Positions 57,156 to 64,000 of a stretch of DNA of 64,000 bases are shown here, in pieces. The DNA is from JAFAMS01 sp049520515 (GTDB taxonomy: Bacteria; Vulcanimicrobiota; Vulcanimicrobiia; Vulcanimicrobiales; Vulcanimicrobiaceae), in the NCBI GenBank assembly GCA_049520515.1, contig JBEKPS010000003.1:248001-312000 (forward strand). The letters are read 5' to 3'. Position numbers and translations under genes: made by a program. The notes below the pieces were generated by a model, which was not told the origin of the DNA, made no database searches, and was given only the letters and a program-made list of their open reading frames with translations. Position 1 is the stretch's first letter. Every line of letters starts with the position of its first letter.

Positions 57156-58858
57156 ACGGCGCGGATCGTTCGATAACGGGCTTGCCATGTTGCATCGTCG
57201 ATGGCTTGCGCGAGGTCAGTGATCTTCGTGCGCACGAGCCCTTCGCGCGCAGCTTGCTCGCCGACCGCGATCGCAACGGTGCGCGAAACCTCGCGCAGCG
57301 ACGACACCGGCGGAAGAATCGCGGCGCCGAGCGTCGAGGGGTCGACCATGTCGGCGAGCGCGCCTGCTGCGGCGACGAACATCGCGTCGCTGATGACGCG
57401 TGCACGCGTGACGATCGAACCCAGCCCAAGGCCGGGAAAGATGATGGCGTTGTTGGCTTGCCCGATCGTGTAGTTGATGCCCTCATACAAAACGGGGTCG
57501 AACGGACTGCCCGTCGCAATCAATGCGCGTCCCTGGGTCCACTCGACGAGGTCTTCGGGGACGGCTTCGGCGAGCGCCGTCGGATTCGAGAGCGGCAGGA
57601 TGATCGGCCGCGGCGTCCCGTCCGCCATCTCGCGGACGACTTCTTCCTTAAATGCGCCGGTTTGTCCGGAACATCCGATCAGGACCGTCGGCCGGACGCG
57701 CCGCACGACTTCCGTGAGCGTGATCCCGCGCTGCGCATCGGTGGCCCAGCCGGCTACGTCGTCCGCGCTGCGTGCGTACGGCACTTGGAAATCGCGAAGG
57801 TCCGGCATGTTGCGCACGAGCAGCCCATTTCGGTCGATGCACCAGAAGCTGCGCGCTGCTTGCTCATCAGAGACACCCTGCGCGGCGATAGCGCGCCGAA
57901 TGAGATCGGCAATTCCGATGCCGGCCGTTCCGGAGCCGAAGATCACGATACGCTCATCGCGCAGACTGCCGCCCGTTACTTTCAGCGCCGAAAGAATTGC
58001 TGCCAGCACCACACCGGCCGTGCCTTGGATGTCATCGTTGAACGTGCACAGCTGCGTGCGGTATTGATCCAGGATCCAGCGCGCGTTCGACGCCGCGAAG
58101 TCTTCCCAGTGTAAGAGGGCGTTTGGAAAGAGGCGGTGTGCAGTCTGAACGTAGCGGTCGAGGAAAGCTTGGTAGAGTGCGCCGCGTATGCGCGGATGCC
58201 GGTATCCGAGATACAGCGGGTCTTCCATTAAAGATGGGTTGTCGGTGCCGACGTCAAGCATGACCGGAATCACCCGTGTCGGGTCGATTCCGGCAGCCGC
58301 GGTGTAGACGGCGAGCTTGCCAATACAGATGTCGATGCCGCCAACGCCCCAATCGCCGATGCCGAGAATCGCTTCGGCGTCGGTTGCGACGAGGAGATCG
58401 ATGTCATCGCTCGAGGCGCCGGCGTTGCGCAGCGATTCCTCGACTAATTCCGGATGCTCGATTGAGAGAAACACGCCGCGCGGACGCTGATAGCGCCGGC
58501 TATACTGTTGAATTGCGGTTCCGACCGTCGGCGTATAGACGATCGGGAACATCTCGACGATGTGCTTTTCGAATAGGTAGAAGAACAGCGTCTCGTTACG
58601 ATCCTGAAGCGCCGCGAGAAACTGATTCTTCGCGAGATCGTTCGGCAGACCGCGGTACATGTCGTACAAGCGATCGGCTTGCTGCTCGATCGCGACGACG
58701 GCTGGTGGGAGAAGGCCGGTCAATCCGAGCGCGGCGCGCTCTGCATTGGTGAACGCCGTCCCTTTGTTGATCGCCGGGAAATTCATAACATCCCAGCCGC
58801 GCGCGGATATTTCGAATTCCCCGCGTGCATTCGTCGTATACGGTCGGGCTGCAGGCAC
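57152..58858 (-). CDS. NAD-dependent malic enzyme
   Basis: This 568-residue enzyme oxidatively decarboxylates malate to pyruvate. It has the large bacterial/eukaryotic-type malic enzyme fold: DLAKNQFLAALQDRNETLFF, FPIVYTPTVGTAIQQY, LHWEDFAASNARWILDQYR, TFNDDIQGTAGVVLAAILSA, and the NAD site IVIFGSGTAGIGIADLI. Residues at the C-terminus (ISDAMFVAAAGALADMV) are typical. GTG 58858 starts 8 bp from the RseB-like stop. It supplies pyruvate and NADH; the AceE gene elsewhere in the window could use the product. Confidence 0.93.
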   Translation of the reverse strand: MPAARPYTTNARGEFEISARGWDVMNFPAINKGTAFTNAERAALGLTGLLPPAVVAIEQQADRLYDMYRGLPNDLAKNQFLAALQDRNETLFFYLFEKHIVEMFPIVYTPTVGTAIQQYSRRYQRPRGVFLSIEHPELVEESLRNAGASSDDIDLLVATDAEAILGIGDWGVGGIDICIGKLAVYTAAAGIDPTRVIPVMLDVGTDNPSLMEDPLYLGYRHPRIRGALYQAFLDRYVQTAHRLFPNALLHWEDFAASNARWILDQYRTQLCTFNDDIQGTAGVVLAAILSALKVTGGSLRDERIVIFGSGTAGIGIADLIRRAIAAQGVSDEQAARSFWCIDRNGLLVRNMPDLRDFQVPYARSADDVAGWATDAQRGITLTEVVRRVRPTVLIGCSGQTGAFKEEVVREMADGTPRPIILPLSNPTALAEAVPEDLVEWTQGRALIATGSPFDPVLYEGINYTIGQANNAIIFPGLGLGSIVTRARVISDAMFVAAAGALADMVDPSTLGAAILPPVSSLREVSRTVAIAVGEQAAREGLVRTKITDLAQAIDDATWQARYRTIRAV

Positions 58859-58866
58859 CTCGTCCC

Positions 58867-59937
58867 CTACGAGACGCTAGCGGCTATTGCCTTGAGCTCT
58901 CCCAGATCGAGATCGCCAACCAATGCAAAGGTCAGGCCCGAATTCTTCCAGGACAAAAATGTCGTCGAGCCGTCGTTGACGTAAAGCGCGTCGCGGTTCT
59001 CAACCTTGATGGCAATGGGCTTCATATGTCCGAAGTCAGCAGCCGCGTTCGTTGCGTTCTCGAACAGCGAAAGCGAACGGATGCCGTCGGAATACATGAG
59101 GTGGAGTGTCTTTACGCCTCGCAGAATCGTGACGTCCGCGCTAACGACCGTAAACCCCTCAGGCAGATAACGCGGACTTGCCGGCGTGAAGCCTGCATCC
59201 TTGATGACGCGCTCGATGTCGCTCGCGTTCGAGCTCGGCGTCGCGTTTTCGACGACGTGATAGCCCGACGGGATCGGCGTCGCGAAGACCGCACTGGGAA
59301 TCGTTTGCGTGTAGCGGATGCTTTCGAATTGCATACGCGATCCGATCGTCCCGTTCGCGTGGTACGTTTCTTTCTGAAGGATCAAGCGTGTTTGCGCGTC
59401 GATCCAAACGCGCATCACGCGCGCGCCGGTAAACCGGTTGACGAGCGCACACGGGATGGTCGGCCGGCCGGCCACGATCTCCGGCGCGTCGAGCGTGGGA
59501 CGGTAGTTGGCTAAGAGCAGGCCGAGATTTCCGTTCGTGATCGTCTGCGCGTCGAGCGAAGGGCTATGCGAGATCACGACGCGTTGATGCTGCTTGTCGT
59601 ACGAGAACGTCTCAGTGCCGTGAATGACGACCGTGTCGCCGTACATCTCTTGAGGTGCGACATAGAGCTCATGCGTCTCGTCCGGCGCGAGATGCTCCTC
59701 GCGCGAGATCGTTGCGACGGCGCCCGAGGGACCGAAATGAATGGATTGAACCTGCGCCATGTACGAGGTGCCTGCCCGCGCATGCACGGCGTCGCTCAGC
59801 AGCTCAGTCGCGCGGACATCATCCGGGCTCGCCGATGGACTCGGCGTCGGCGCTGCGCCGCTCTGTGAAGAAGATGCGGCAACAAACGCAGCTAGTGCGG
59901 CAAAATACGCGAACCCAAACCCTTTAGCGGTTCGCAT
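58867..59937 (-). CDS. MucB/RseB-like exported sigma-E regulator
   Basis: This 356-residue protein has a signal peptide (FAYFAALAAFVAASSSQSGA) and an N-terminal LolA/RseB-like beta fold (TYMAQVQSIHF-type start, YVAPQEMYGDTVVIHGTETFSYDK) plus a smaller C-terminal domain (GFTPASPRYLPEGFTVV). RseB binds the periplasmic part of the anti-sigma factor and blocks its cleavage. The sigma-anti-sigma-RseB order and the short overlap with the anti-sigma gene support this role. The family is divergent, so some caution is needed. Confidence 0.75.
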   Translation of the reverse strand: MRTAKGFGFAYFAALAAFVAASSSQSGAAPTPSPSASPDDVRATELLSDAVHARAGTSYMAQVQSIHFGPSGAVATISREEHLAPDETHELYVAPQEMYGDTVVIHGTETFSYDKQHQRVVISHSPSLDAQTITNGNLGLLLANYRPTLDAPEIVAGRPTIPCALVNRFTGARVMRVWIDAQTRLILQKETYHANGTIGSRMQFESIRYTQTIPSAVFATPIPSGYHVVENATPSSNASDIERVIKDAGFTPASPRYLPEGFTVVSADVTILRGVKTLHLMYSDGIRSLSLFENATNAAADFGHMKPIAIKVENRDALYVNDGSTTFLSWKNSGLTFALVGDLDLGELKAIAASVS

Positions 59938-60424
59938 CAACGGCTTGGATCACCGGCACGCCGTCATTCGTCGAGTTCAGCGACGACAAGATGACTGCGC
60001 TCCGGTCACCAAGCGGGTTCTCTTGTGCGCGAACATCATGCTCTTGCAAATAGTAGCTAACAGGGAGCGCAGCGCTCGCCGACGTCGGCGGTGAGAGGAC
60101 GGGCGTGAGGAAGAACGTGCCGGCAGCGACAGCCGCGGCAAACGGAACGATCACGATCGGACGCAAGAACCGGCGCAGAGTTTGCCAAGGGGCAGGCCGC
60201 AAGCCGGCGATGCGCGCCATGATCGCGCTTTGCATGCCGAGCGGGAGCTCGAGCTCTTCGGCGCGTGCGATCGCTCGCAGCCGGTCGGTTATCGTTGCCT
60301 CGATATCAAGCTCACGCTTGCACTCTTCACATGTTTCGAGATGTGCGAGTACGCGAGCGTCGTCGGCGGGTGCGAGCTCGTGGTGGAGATAGTCGGTGAG
60401 TAGGTCGCTCGTGAGATGCTGCAT
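59924..60424 (-). CDS. Anti-sigma factor with zinc-binding ZAS domain
   Basis: This 166-residue protein has a cytoplasmic ZAS/zf-HC2 motif ARVLAHLETCEECKREL (HxxxCxxC), followed by one transmembrane helix (IVIVPFAAAVAAGTFFLTPVL) and a periplasmic tail. It would hold the sigma factor encoded upstream until an envelope signal releases it. ATG 60424 overlaps the sigma stop by one base (TAATG), and its end overlaps the RseB-like gene. Confidence 0.88.
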   Translation of the reverse strand: MQHLTSDLLTDYLHHELAPADDARVLAHLETCEECKRELDIEATITDRLRAIARAEELELPLGMQSAIMARIAGLRPAPWQTLRRFLRPIVIVPFAAAVAAGTFFLTPVLSPPTSASAALPVSYYLQEHDVRAQENPLGDRSAVILSSLNSTNDGVPVIQAVDANR

Positions 60425-61029
60425 TATGGAGATTGAGAACGCTCGTTTTCTTGTAGGATCAGCCGGCGAAGGAGAGCGCGTGCGCGGTGAAGTCGAGACC
60501 GAACGGTCCCGATCGAACACCCCATTATGTCCGCGATTTCTTGGTAGCTGTATTCCTCGATGTCGGCTAGGATGATCACTTGTCGTTGGTCTTGCGAAAG
60601 CTTCCGCAGAGACCGTGACAGCGGTTCGGAGAGTTGCTTTTCGACGTACTCCTCGATCGGATCGACGGCAAGCGGGCGCTGGCCACCGAACTCCTGGGGA
60701 GCGTTGTCATCAGGTATCTCCTCTTGGAAACGTCCCTTTCGACGTCTTAGTTCGTCGCGATAGAGATTAGTGACGATTCGGTAGATCCAGGAGAGGAACG
60801 AGGTGCCTGGTTGGAACGACCGCCAAGCCCGGTAGACGCGAATAAACGCTTCTTGCGTCAGGTCTCGAGCATCGGTCTCGTTGCCGACGAGCCGGTAAGC
60901 GAAGTTGTAGGTCGCCTTCCCATGCTGGGCGATCGCCCGCTCGACGAAAGCCGTCTGTTCGGCCGAGGGGGGCTCTGGCGGCTTTCGGGGCTCTCCCACG
61001 GTCAGGCTGATTCTGGGGTCCGAGAACAC
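60424..61029 (-). CDS. ECF-type RNA polymerase sigma factor (RpoE-like)
   Basis: This 201-residue sigma-70 protein has region 2 (FAYRLVGNETDARDLTQEAFIRVYRAW, FLSWIYRIVTNLYRDELRRRK) and region 4 (YSYQEIADIMGCSIGTVRSRLHRARALL) and no sigma 1.1 or 3. It is the ECF group controlled by the downstream anti-sigma factor. The GTG start is the first in frame; a later GTG would shorten it. An ECF-like promoter in front suggests it activates its own operon. Confidence 0.92.
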   Translation of the reverse strand: MFSDPRISLTVGEPRKPPEPPSAEQTAFVERAIAQHGKATYNFAYRLVGNETDARDLTQEAFIRVYRAWRSFQPGTSFLSWIYRIVTNLYRDELRRRKGRFQEEIPDDNAPQEFGGQRPLAVDPIEEYVEKQLSEPLSRSLRKLSQDQRQVIILADIEEYSYQEIADIMGCSIGTVRSRLHRARALLRRLILQENERSQSP

Positions 61030-61107
61030 GCCCCCTCGGGCCGACAGGGGCTACGGTCATGCGGGTACGAACAGCAAGACCCCCGCCGCCCCCTAGGCTC
61101 CGCTCGG

Positions 61108-61132
61108 GACAGGCCTCATAACGGCTTGTTCC
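61108..61132 (-). promoter_or_regulatory. Candidate ECF-sigma promoter of the sigma operon
   Basis: On the minus strand a GGAAC (61132-61128) is followed 17 bases later by GTC (61110-61108), the usual GGAAC-N16/17-GTC layout of ECF promoters. It lies about 80 bp before the sigma-factor start, so the operon may be autoregulated. Confidence 0.45.
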
Positions 61133-61145
61133 TCTTTAGAAGCAG

Positions 61146-61721
61146 ATGATGATTTCGACGAAAGTTCCGCTAGAAAACAGCAATACGGTCAGCTCGATCG
61201 TCTCGCTATTAGTGCGCTTTCCCGAGATCTCGTCGCTGTGGTCGCATCCCACCGACGGCACGTTGCGGCTCACGTATATTGTCGCACGCCGTCTTGCCAA
61301 GCCGGAGCAGCGCGAGCTCGCCGTCATCCTCGACGATCACGTTCGCGCGTTCGTTGCCCTCGAAGGGCGCGACGTGAACGCGATCAACGTACGCTGCGAG
61401 ACCGACCAAGCGGTGACGTTCATACACTGCACGCGCGATTCGGCCTCGTTCACCCGCGAAGAGCTGTTGCTGCAGATCGGTGTGCTCAGCGCCCGCTATG
61501 GGGATGCGCTCGTGAAGAATCCGGTCGAAGAACAAGACGAAGAAAGTGCGGCGCTCGAGGACGAGCAGGTCGAGCACGCAATCGATGCGATGCGCGATCC
61601 GGATCAAAAGCGTTCGCTGGTCGGATATCGTGACGAGCGGCGCGTCATGGTGTATTTCGTAAAAAATCGTAAAGCAAAGGCACCCGCTCCGTTGTCTGCG
61701 GCTGACGCGCGAACAGCATAA
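61146..61721 (+). CDS. Conserved-looking hypothetical protein upstream of ymdB
   Basis: This 191-residue soluble acidic protein has no signal peptide or recognised motif. It shows beta-strand-rich N-terminal segments (TLRLTYIVARRL, AVILDDHVRAFVALEG) and an acidic stretch (EEQDEESAALEDEQVE) near residue 130-145. The C-terminal RSLVGYRDERRVMVYFVKN looks like a conserved strand pair. It precedes the ymdB-like-spoVS-PHP run on the same strand and is divergent from the sigma operon. Function is unknown. Confidence 0.65.
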   Translation: MMISTKVPLENSNTVSSIVSLLVRFPEISSLWSHPTDGTLRLTYIVARRLAKPEQRELAVILDDHVRAFVALEGRDVNAINVRCETDQAVTFIHCTRDSASFTREELLLQIGVLSARYGDALVKNPVEEQDEESAALEDEQVEHAIDAMRDPDQKRSLVGYRDERRVMVYFVKNRKAKAPAPLSAADARTA

Positions 61722-62418
61722 GGTCCATCTGTGCATTGCCAACGGCGAAAATGCAGCGGGTGGATTCGGCTTGACGGTCTCGACTGCGGAAGAGATGTTC
61801 GGCGCCGGCGTCGACGTTATCACGAGCGGCAATCACATTTGGGATAAGCGTGAGTTTCGCGCGCACCTCGATGAGTCCGATCGTGTCATCCGTCCGGCCA
61901 ATTATCCGCCCGGCACGCCCGGCCGCGGATCGTTGACGATCGACGCCGACGGCGTGCGCGTCGGCGTTCTCAACTTGATGGGGCGCGTCTTCATGCCGAC
62001 AGTCGACGATCCGTTTCGCATCGGACGGGAACAGGTCGACGAGCTGCGTGCAGAGACCCCGATCATTATCCTGGATATGCACGCTGAAGCGACATCCGAA
62101 AAAATGGCGATAGCTCGCTTCTTCGATGGACAAGTAAGCTTCGTCTACGGCACGCACACGCACGTGCAGACGGCGGACGATCAAATATTTTCTGGTGGGA
62201 CAGCCTATCTCAGTGACGTCGGGATGACCGGACCGACTGAAGGCGTGATCGGAATGGAAGCGGGCGGAGTCATCGATCGCTTCACGACGGCGTTTTCAGA
62301 ACGGTTCAATGTGGAGAAGGGAGGTTTGAAGCAATTTTGTGCGGCGCTCGTCGCTATCGACCGCACAAACGGCAAGGCCCTCGAAATCAAGCGCATCTTT
62401 CTCCGAGGGATAGCATGA
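61702..62418 (+). CDS. YmdB-family metallophosphoesterase, N-terminus missing
   Basis: Homology to the YmdB/TIGR00282 phosphodiesterase family begins with CIANGENAAGGFGLT and continues through SGNHIWDKREF, ILDMHAEATSEK, GTHTHVQTADD and SDVGMTGP. The normal first 25-30 residues, with the GDIVG metal-binding Asp, are absent: the frame runs into TAA near 61660 and contains no ATG/GTG/TTG before TTG 61771, which would remove the GEN motif. CTG 61702 is a possible start. YmdB cleaves cyclic nucleotides and affects sporulation and biofilm genes. Without the first Asp, activity is doubtful. Confidence 0.75.
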   Translation: MTREQHKVHLCIANGENAAGGFGLTVSTAEEMFGAGVDVITSGNHIWDKREFRAHLDESDRVIRPANYPPGTPGRGSLTIDADGVRVGVLNLMGRVFMPTVDDPFRIGREQVDELRAETPIIILDMHAEATSEKMAIARFFDGQVSFVYGTHTHVQTADDQIFSGGTAYLSDVGMTGPTEGVIGMEAGGVIDRFTTAFSERFNVEKGGLKQFCAALVAIDRTNGKALEIKRIFLRGIA

Positions 62419-62723
62419 ATGAAAACAACACGCAGCCGCCATCCCGCAGTCCCGGAACGCACATCCTCAAAGTCTCCGCACAGAGTAACCCGAATTCGGT
62501 CGCAGGCGCCCTGGCCGGCGTTTTGCGCGAGCGCGAGTCCGCCGAACTTCAAGCCATAGGCGCCGGCGCCACGAATCAAGCCGTGAAGGCGATTGCAATC
62601 GCTCGCTCGTACCTCGAGGCGAGCGCTTACGATATCGTGTGCATCCCGGAATTTATCGACGTGGAAATCGACGGAAAAGAACGAACCGCTATTCGACTCG
62701 CAGTCGAGCGACGATCTAAATAG
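62415..62723 (+). CDS. spoVS: Stage V sporulation protein S (SpoVS, Alba-like fold)
   Basis: This 102-residue protein has the SpoVS core after a short N-terminal extension: ILKVSAQSNPNSVAGALAGV, LQAIGAGATNQAVKAIAIAR, and VCIPEFIDVEIDGKERTAIRL. SpoVS is small, conserved in spore formers but also in non-sporulating bacteria, with Alba-type nucleic-acid-binding architecture. The ymdB-spoVS order matches that of Bacillus. ATG overlaps the YmdB stop (ATGA). Confidence 0.93.
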   Translation: MNENNTQPPSRSPGTHILKVSAQSNPNSVAGALAGVLRERESAELQAIGAGATNQAVKAIAIARSYLEASAYDIVCIPEFIDVEIDGKERTAIRLAVERRSK

Positions 62724-62726
62724 ATC

Positions 62727-63530
62727 TTGCTCGTCGATTTTCACTCGCATACGCGCAACAGCGATGGGACCCTTACGACTGCGGAGCTGGTCGAGTCGAT
62801 GGACCGTCGCGGGGTTCGCATCTTTTCGATTACCGATCACGACACGACGCGCGCGTACCAAGAGCTTCCGGAATCGCGCGCGCAGATCGTCCCGGGGATC
62901 GAGATCAACACGACACGTGACGGTGTTGACATTCACATCCTCGGCTACGGCTTCGATCCGTCGGCAGCTGCGCCGATCCACGCGACGCTCGAGGCAAATC
63001 GGAAAGCTCGCGTCGTCCGCATTAAAACGATGATCGAACGGCTCGCGCGGGCGGGTTATCCCCTGACCGAAGAGATGGTCGCCGCTGAAGCCGACGGCAG
63101 TGAGTCTCTGGGCCGGCCTCACGTCGCCAAGGCGCTCGTGCGAGCCGGGATGGCCCGGGACGTCCAAACAGTCTTTACCGATCTCGTCTCGCGTGACGGA
63201 CCCGGATTCGTCCCCTCGGCCCATATCACGGCTCCCGAGGCGATCGACGCGATCGCGCGCTCCGGGGGAATCCCGGTCCTAGCCCACCCGGGGCGGCTCT
63301 CCGACTACTCGATCATCGACGAGATGGCCGAGCGCGGGGTCGTCGGTCTCGAGGTCTTCTATCCGTCCCACACCCCGCCCATGAGAGCCCATTTCCGCGG
63401 CGTGGCCGAACGCCTTGGCCTGGTTATGACGGCCGGGTCCGACTTCCATGATGCCCGCTGGAATTCGAGCACCGTCGGCATGGATGTGGCTGAAGAGGAC
63501 ATCGCACCGTTTTTAAGCCTTATTGGCTGA
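62727..63530 (+). CDS. PHP-domain phosphoesterase (RNase AM/TrpH-like)
   Basis: This 267-residue PHP protein has the metal-binding sequence DFHSHTRNSDGTLT, SITDHDTT, GIEINTTRDG, PVLAHPGRLSDY and GSDFHDARW. The family includes 3',5'-nucleotide phosphatase/5'-3' exoribonuclease RNase AM (YciV/TrpH). The TTG start four bases after spoVS is immediately followed by the first PHP motif. A role in nucleotide or RNA turnover is probable. Confidence 0.9.
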   Translation: MLVDFHSHTRNSDGTLTTAELVESMDRRGVRIFSITDHDTTRAYQELPESRAQIVPGIEINTTRDGVDIHILGYGFDPSAAAPIHATLEANRKARVVRIKTMIERLARAGYPLTEEMVAAEADGSESLGRPHVAKALVRAGMARDVQTVFTDLVSRDGPGFVPSAHITAPEAIDAIARSGGIPVLAHPGRLSDYSIIDEMAERGVVGLEVFYPSHTPPMRAHFRGVAERLGLVMTAGSDFHDARWNSSTVGMDVAEEDIAPFLSLIG

Positions 63531-63711
63531 TGCATTTCTTGCCGATAAATGTAATGTTGTTCCGGGCCCCCTCGGGGTATCGTGAACACCTCGTAATGTT
63601 GGCGGGCCCGGGCGTCTGGGGGCCCCGCGCCGAAGGCGTGGGGGGCGCGCAGGCTGGGCCGGAGCGCCTTTAAAACGGGGCCGGAGCGCCTTTTAAAACT
63701 AGGAGTAAATC
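63531..63711 (+). promoter_or_regulatory. Leader region of ahcY with structured element and repeats
   Basis: The gap between the PHP gene and ahcY is unusually GC-rich and contains several inverted repeats. Its core, 63616-63675, has the same layout as the proC leader: CTGGGGGCCCCG, a perfect hairpin (CCCCGCGCC paired with GGCGTGGGG across a GAA loop, one G-U pair), a GGC-TGG-GCC hairpin and GGAGCGCCTTTAAA. Compared with proC, two pairs of the first stem and one pair of the second change in a compensating way. AGGAG before TTG 63712 is the ribosome-binding site. I see no known SAH riboswitch consensus. Confidence 0.6.
63656..63699 (+). repeat. Tandem 21/22-bp direct repeat in the ahcY leader
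   Basis: GGGCCGGAGCGCCTTTAAAAC (63656-63676) is followed after one G by a second copy with one extra T (63678-63699). The unit is the 3' end of the leader element shared with proC, so the ahcY copy carries a duplicated end. Confidence 0.8.
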
Positions 63712-64000
63712 TTGCAAGTAACCACACCGCGCGGCGACATCAAAGACGCGAGCCTCGCAGAAACCGGCCGTTCCCGAATCGAATGGGCCGGCTCGTTCAT
63801 GCCGGTCCTCGGCCAAATCCGGGATCGCTTTGCGAAAGAGAAGCCGCTTGCCGGCGTTCGCATCGGTGCGTGTTTACACGTTACGACCGAGACGGCGAAC
63901 TTGATGCTTGCGCTCAAAGCCGGCGGTGCACAGATCGCGCTGTGCGCAAGCAATCCGCTCTCGACGCAAGATGACGTCGCAGCCGCACTTTCGGAATTGT
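63712..64000 (+). CDS. ahcY: Adenosylhomocysteinase, N-terminal part
   Basis: The frame runs off the right edge, so only 96 residues are visible. They match the AhcY N-terminus closely: DIKDASLAETGRSRIEWA, MPVLGQIRDRFAKEKPLAG, and CLHVTTETANLMLALKAGG followed by LCASNPLSTQDD. The enzyme splits S-adenosylhomocysteine to adenosine and homocysteine and recycles methyl-transfer by-product. The TTG start is six bases after AGGAG. Confidence 0.95.
   Translation, partial: MQVTTPRGDIKDASLAETGRSRIEWAGSFMPVLGQIRDRFAKEKPLAGVRIGACLHVTTETANLMLALKAGGAQIALCASNPLSTQDDVAAALSEL

Noticed and set aside
56189..58114. Plus-strand open frame of 641 codons
   Set aside because: It is in another frame of the permease gene and antisense to malic enzyme, is extremely Arg-rich, has no family motif, and both overlapped genes have clear motifs throughout.
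61030..61145. Third copy of the proC/ahcY leader element before the sigma gene
   Set aside because: Only a short CCTAGG-containing GC-rich string is similar; the hairpin with the GAA loop and the CCTTTAAA end are missing.
61771..62418. TTG 61771 as the true start of the YmdB-like protein
   Set aside because: It would drop the conserved CIANGENAAGGFG segment encoded in the same frame just upstream.
63531..63711. SAH riboswitch in front of ahcY
   Set aside because: An SAH riboswitch would fit the gene, but the conserved SAH-riboswitch core was not recognised, and the same element precedes proC, which has no link to SAH.

Overview
The window is a dense bacterial chromosome segment of high GC (about 60% by eye). 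Most neighbouring genes are joined by 1-4 base stop/start overlaps. Nothing here fixes the phylum. The mix of homodimeric AceE, SpoVS next to a YmdB-like protein, a cyanobacterial-type group I intron in tRNA-Leu(UAA), and many TTG/GTG and apparently CTG starts suggests an uncultured Terrabacteria-side lineage; Eremiobacterota (WPS-2) is my tentative guess. No phage, IS element or CRISPR array is visible.

Bases 1-15,350 hold a nitrogen-base catabolism island. The minus-strand operon preT-preA-hydA-nitrilase-NCS1 permease encodes reductive pyrimidine degradation (uracil/thymine to beta-amino acids). A single-chain xanthine dehydrogenase with FAD, 2Fe-2S and Mo domains in that order follows on the plus strand. 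Next come an 8-oxoguanine deaminase with a GLOD5-like protein, then uraD-puuD-uraH (urate to S-allantoin, using a membrane urate oxidase with a cytochrome c domain), and on the minus strand puuE, an allantoate-amidohydrolase-type enzyme and an allophanate-hydrolase-related small protein. Together they describe a nearly complete route from hypoxanthine, xanthine or 8-oxoguanine to ureidoglycolate and ammonia.

Bases 15,387-29,735 hold a VOC protein, a Ppx/GppA phosphatase, tRNA-Leu(UAA) split by a 210-nt group I intron, a CPBP protease, an SsuABC/TauABC-like importer, etfBA, a secreted TPR protein, and a run of HDAC-like amidohydrolase, MauE/DoxX protein, TlpA-like thioredoxin, aceE and flavin amine oxidase.

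Bases 29,800-33,200 are regulatory: a LuxR-type regulator, small ORFs, an Hpt protein and a receiver-HD-GYP protein whose HD signature reads YD. Bases 33,189-49,366 (minus strand) run from a 1,931-residue soluble hybrid histidine kinase with about ten tandem HAMP-type units, through a CheR-like methyltransferase, to two acyl-CoA ligases, an SDR, an amidohydrolase and a Liv-type importer with fused LivG-LivF. This looks like uptake and CoA activation of an organic acid, possibly under the kinase's control.

Bases 49,534-64,000 hold an RsbU/RsbW-like phosphatase, several small proteins, a Spy-like protein, proC, hyuA, a small HExxH protein, a carboxylate permease, an NAD-malic enzyme, an ECF sigma/anti-sigma/RseB-like operon, a YmdB-like protein lacking its N-terminus, spoVS, a PHP phosphoesterase and the start of ahcY. 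proC and ahcY share a similar leader element of about 60 nt whose hairpins show compensatory changes. With the intron-bearing tRNA, this is the most interesting item in the window.
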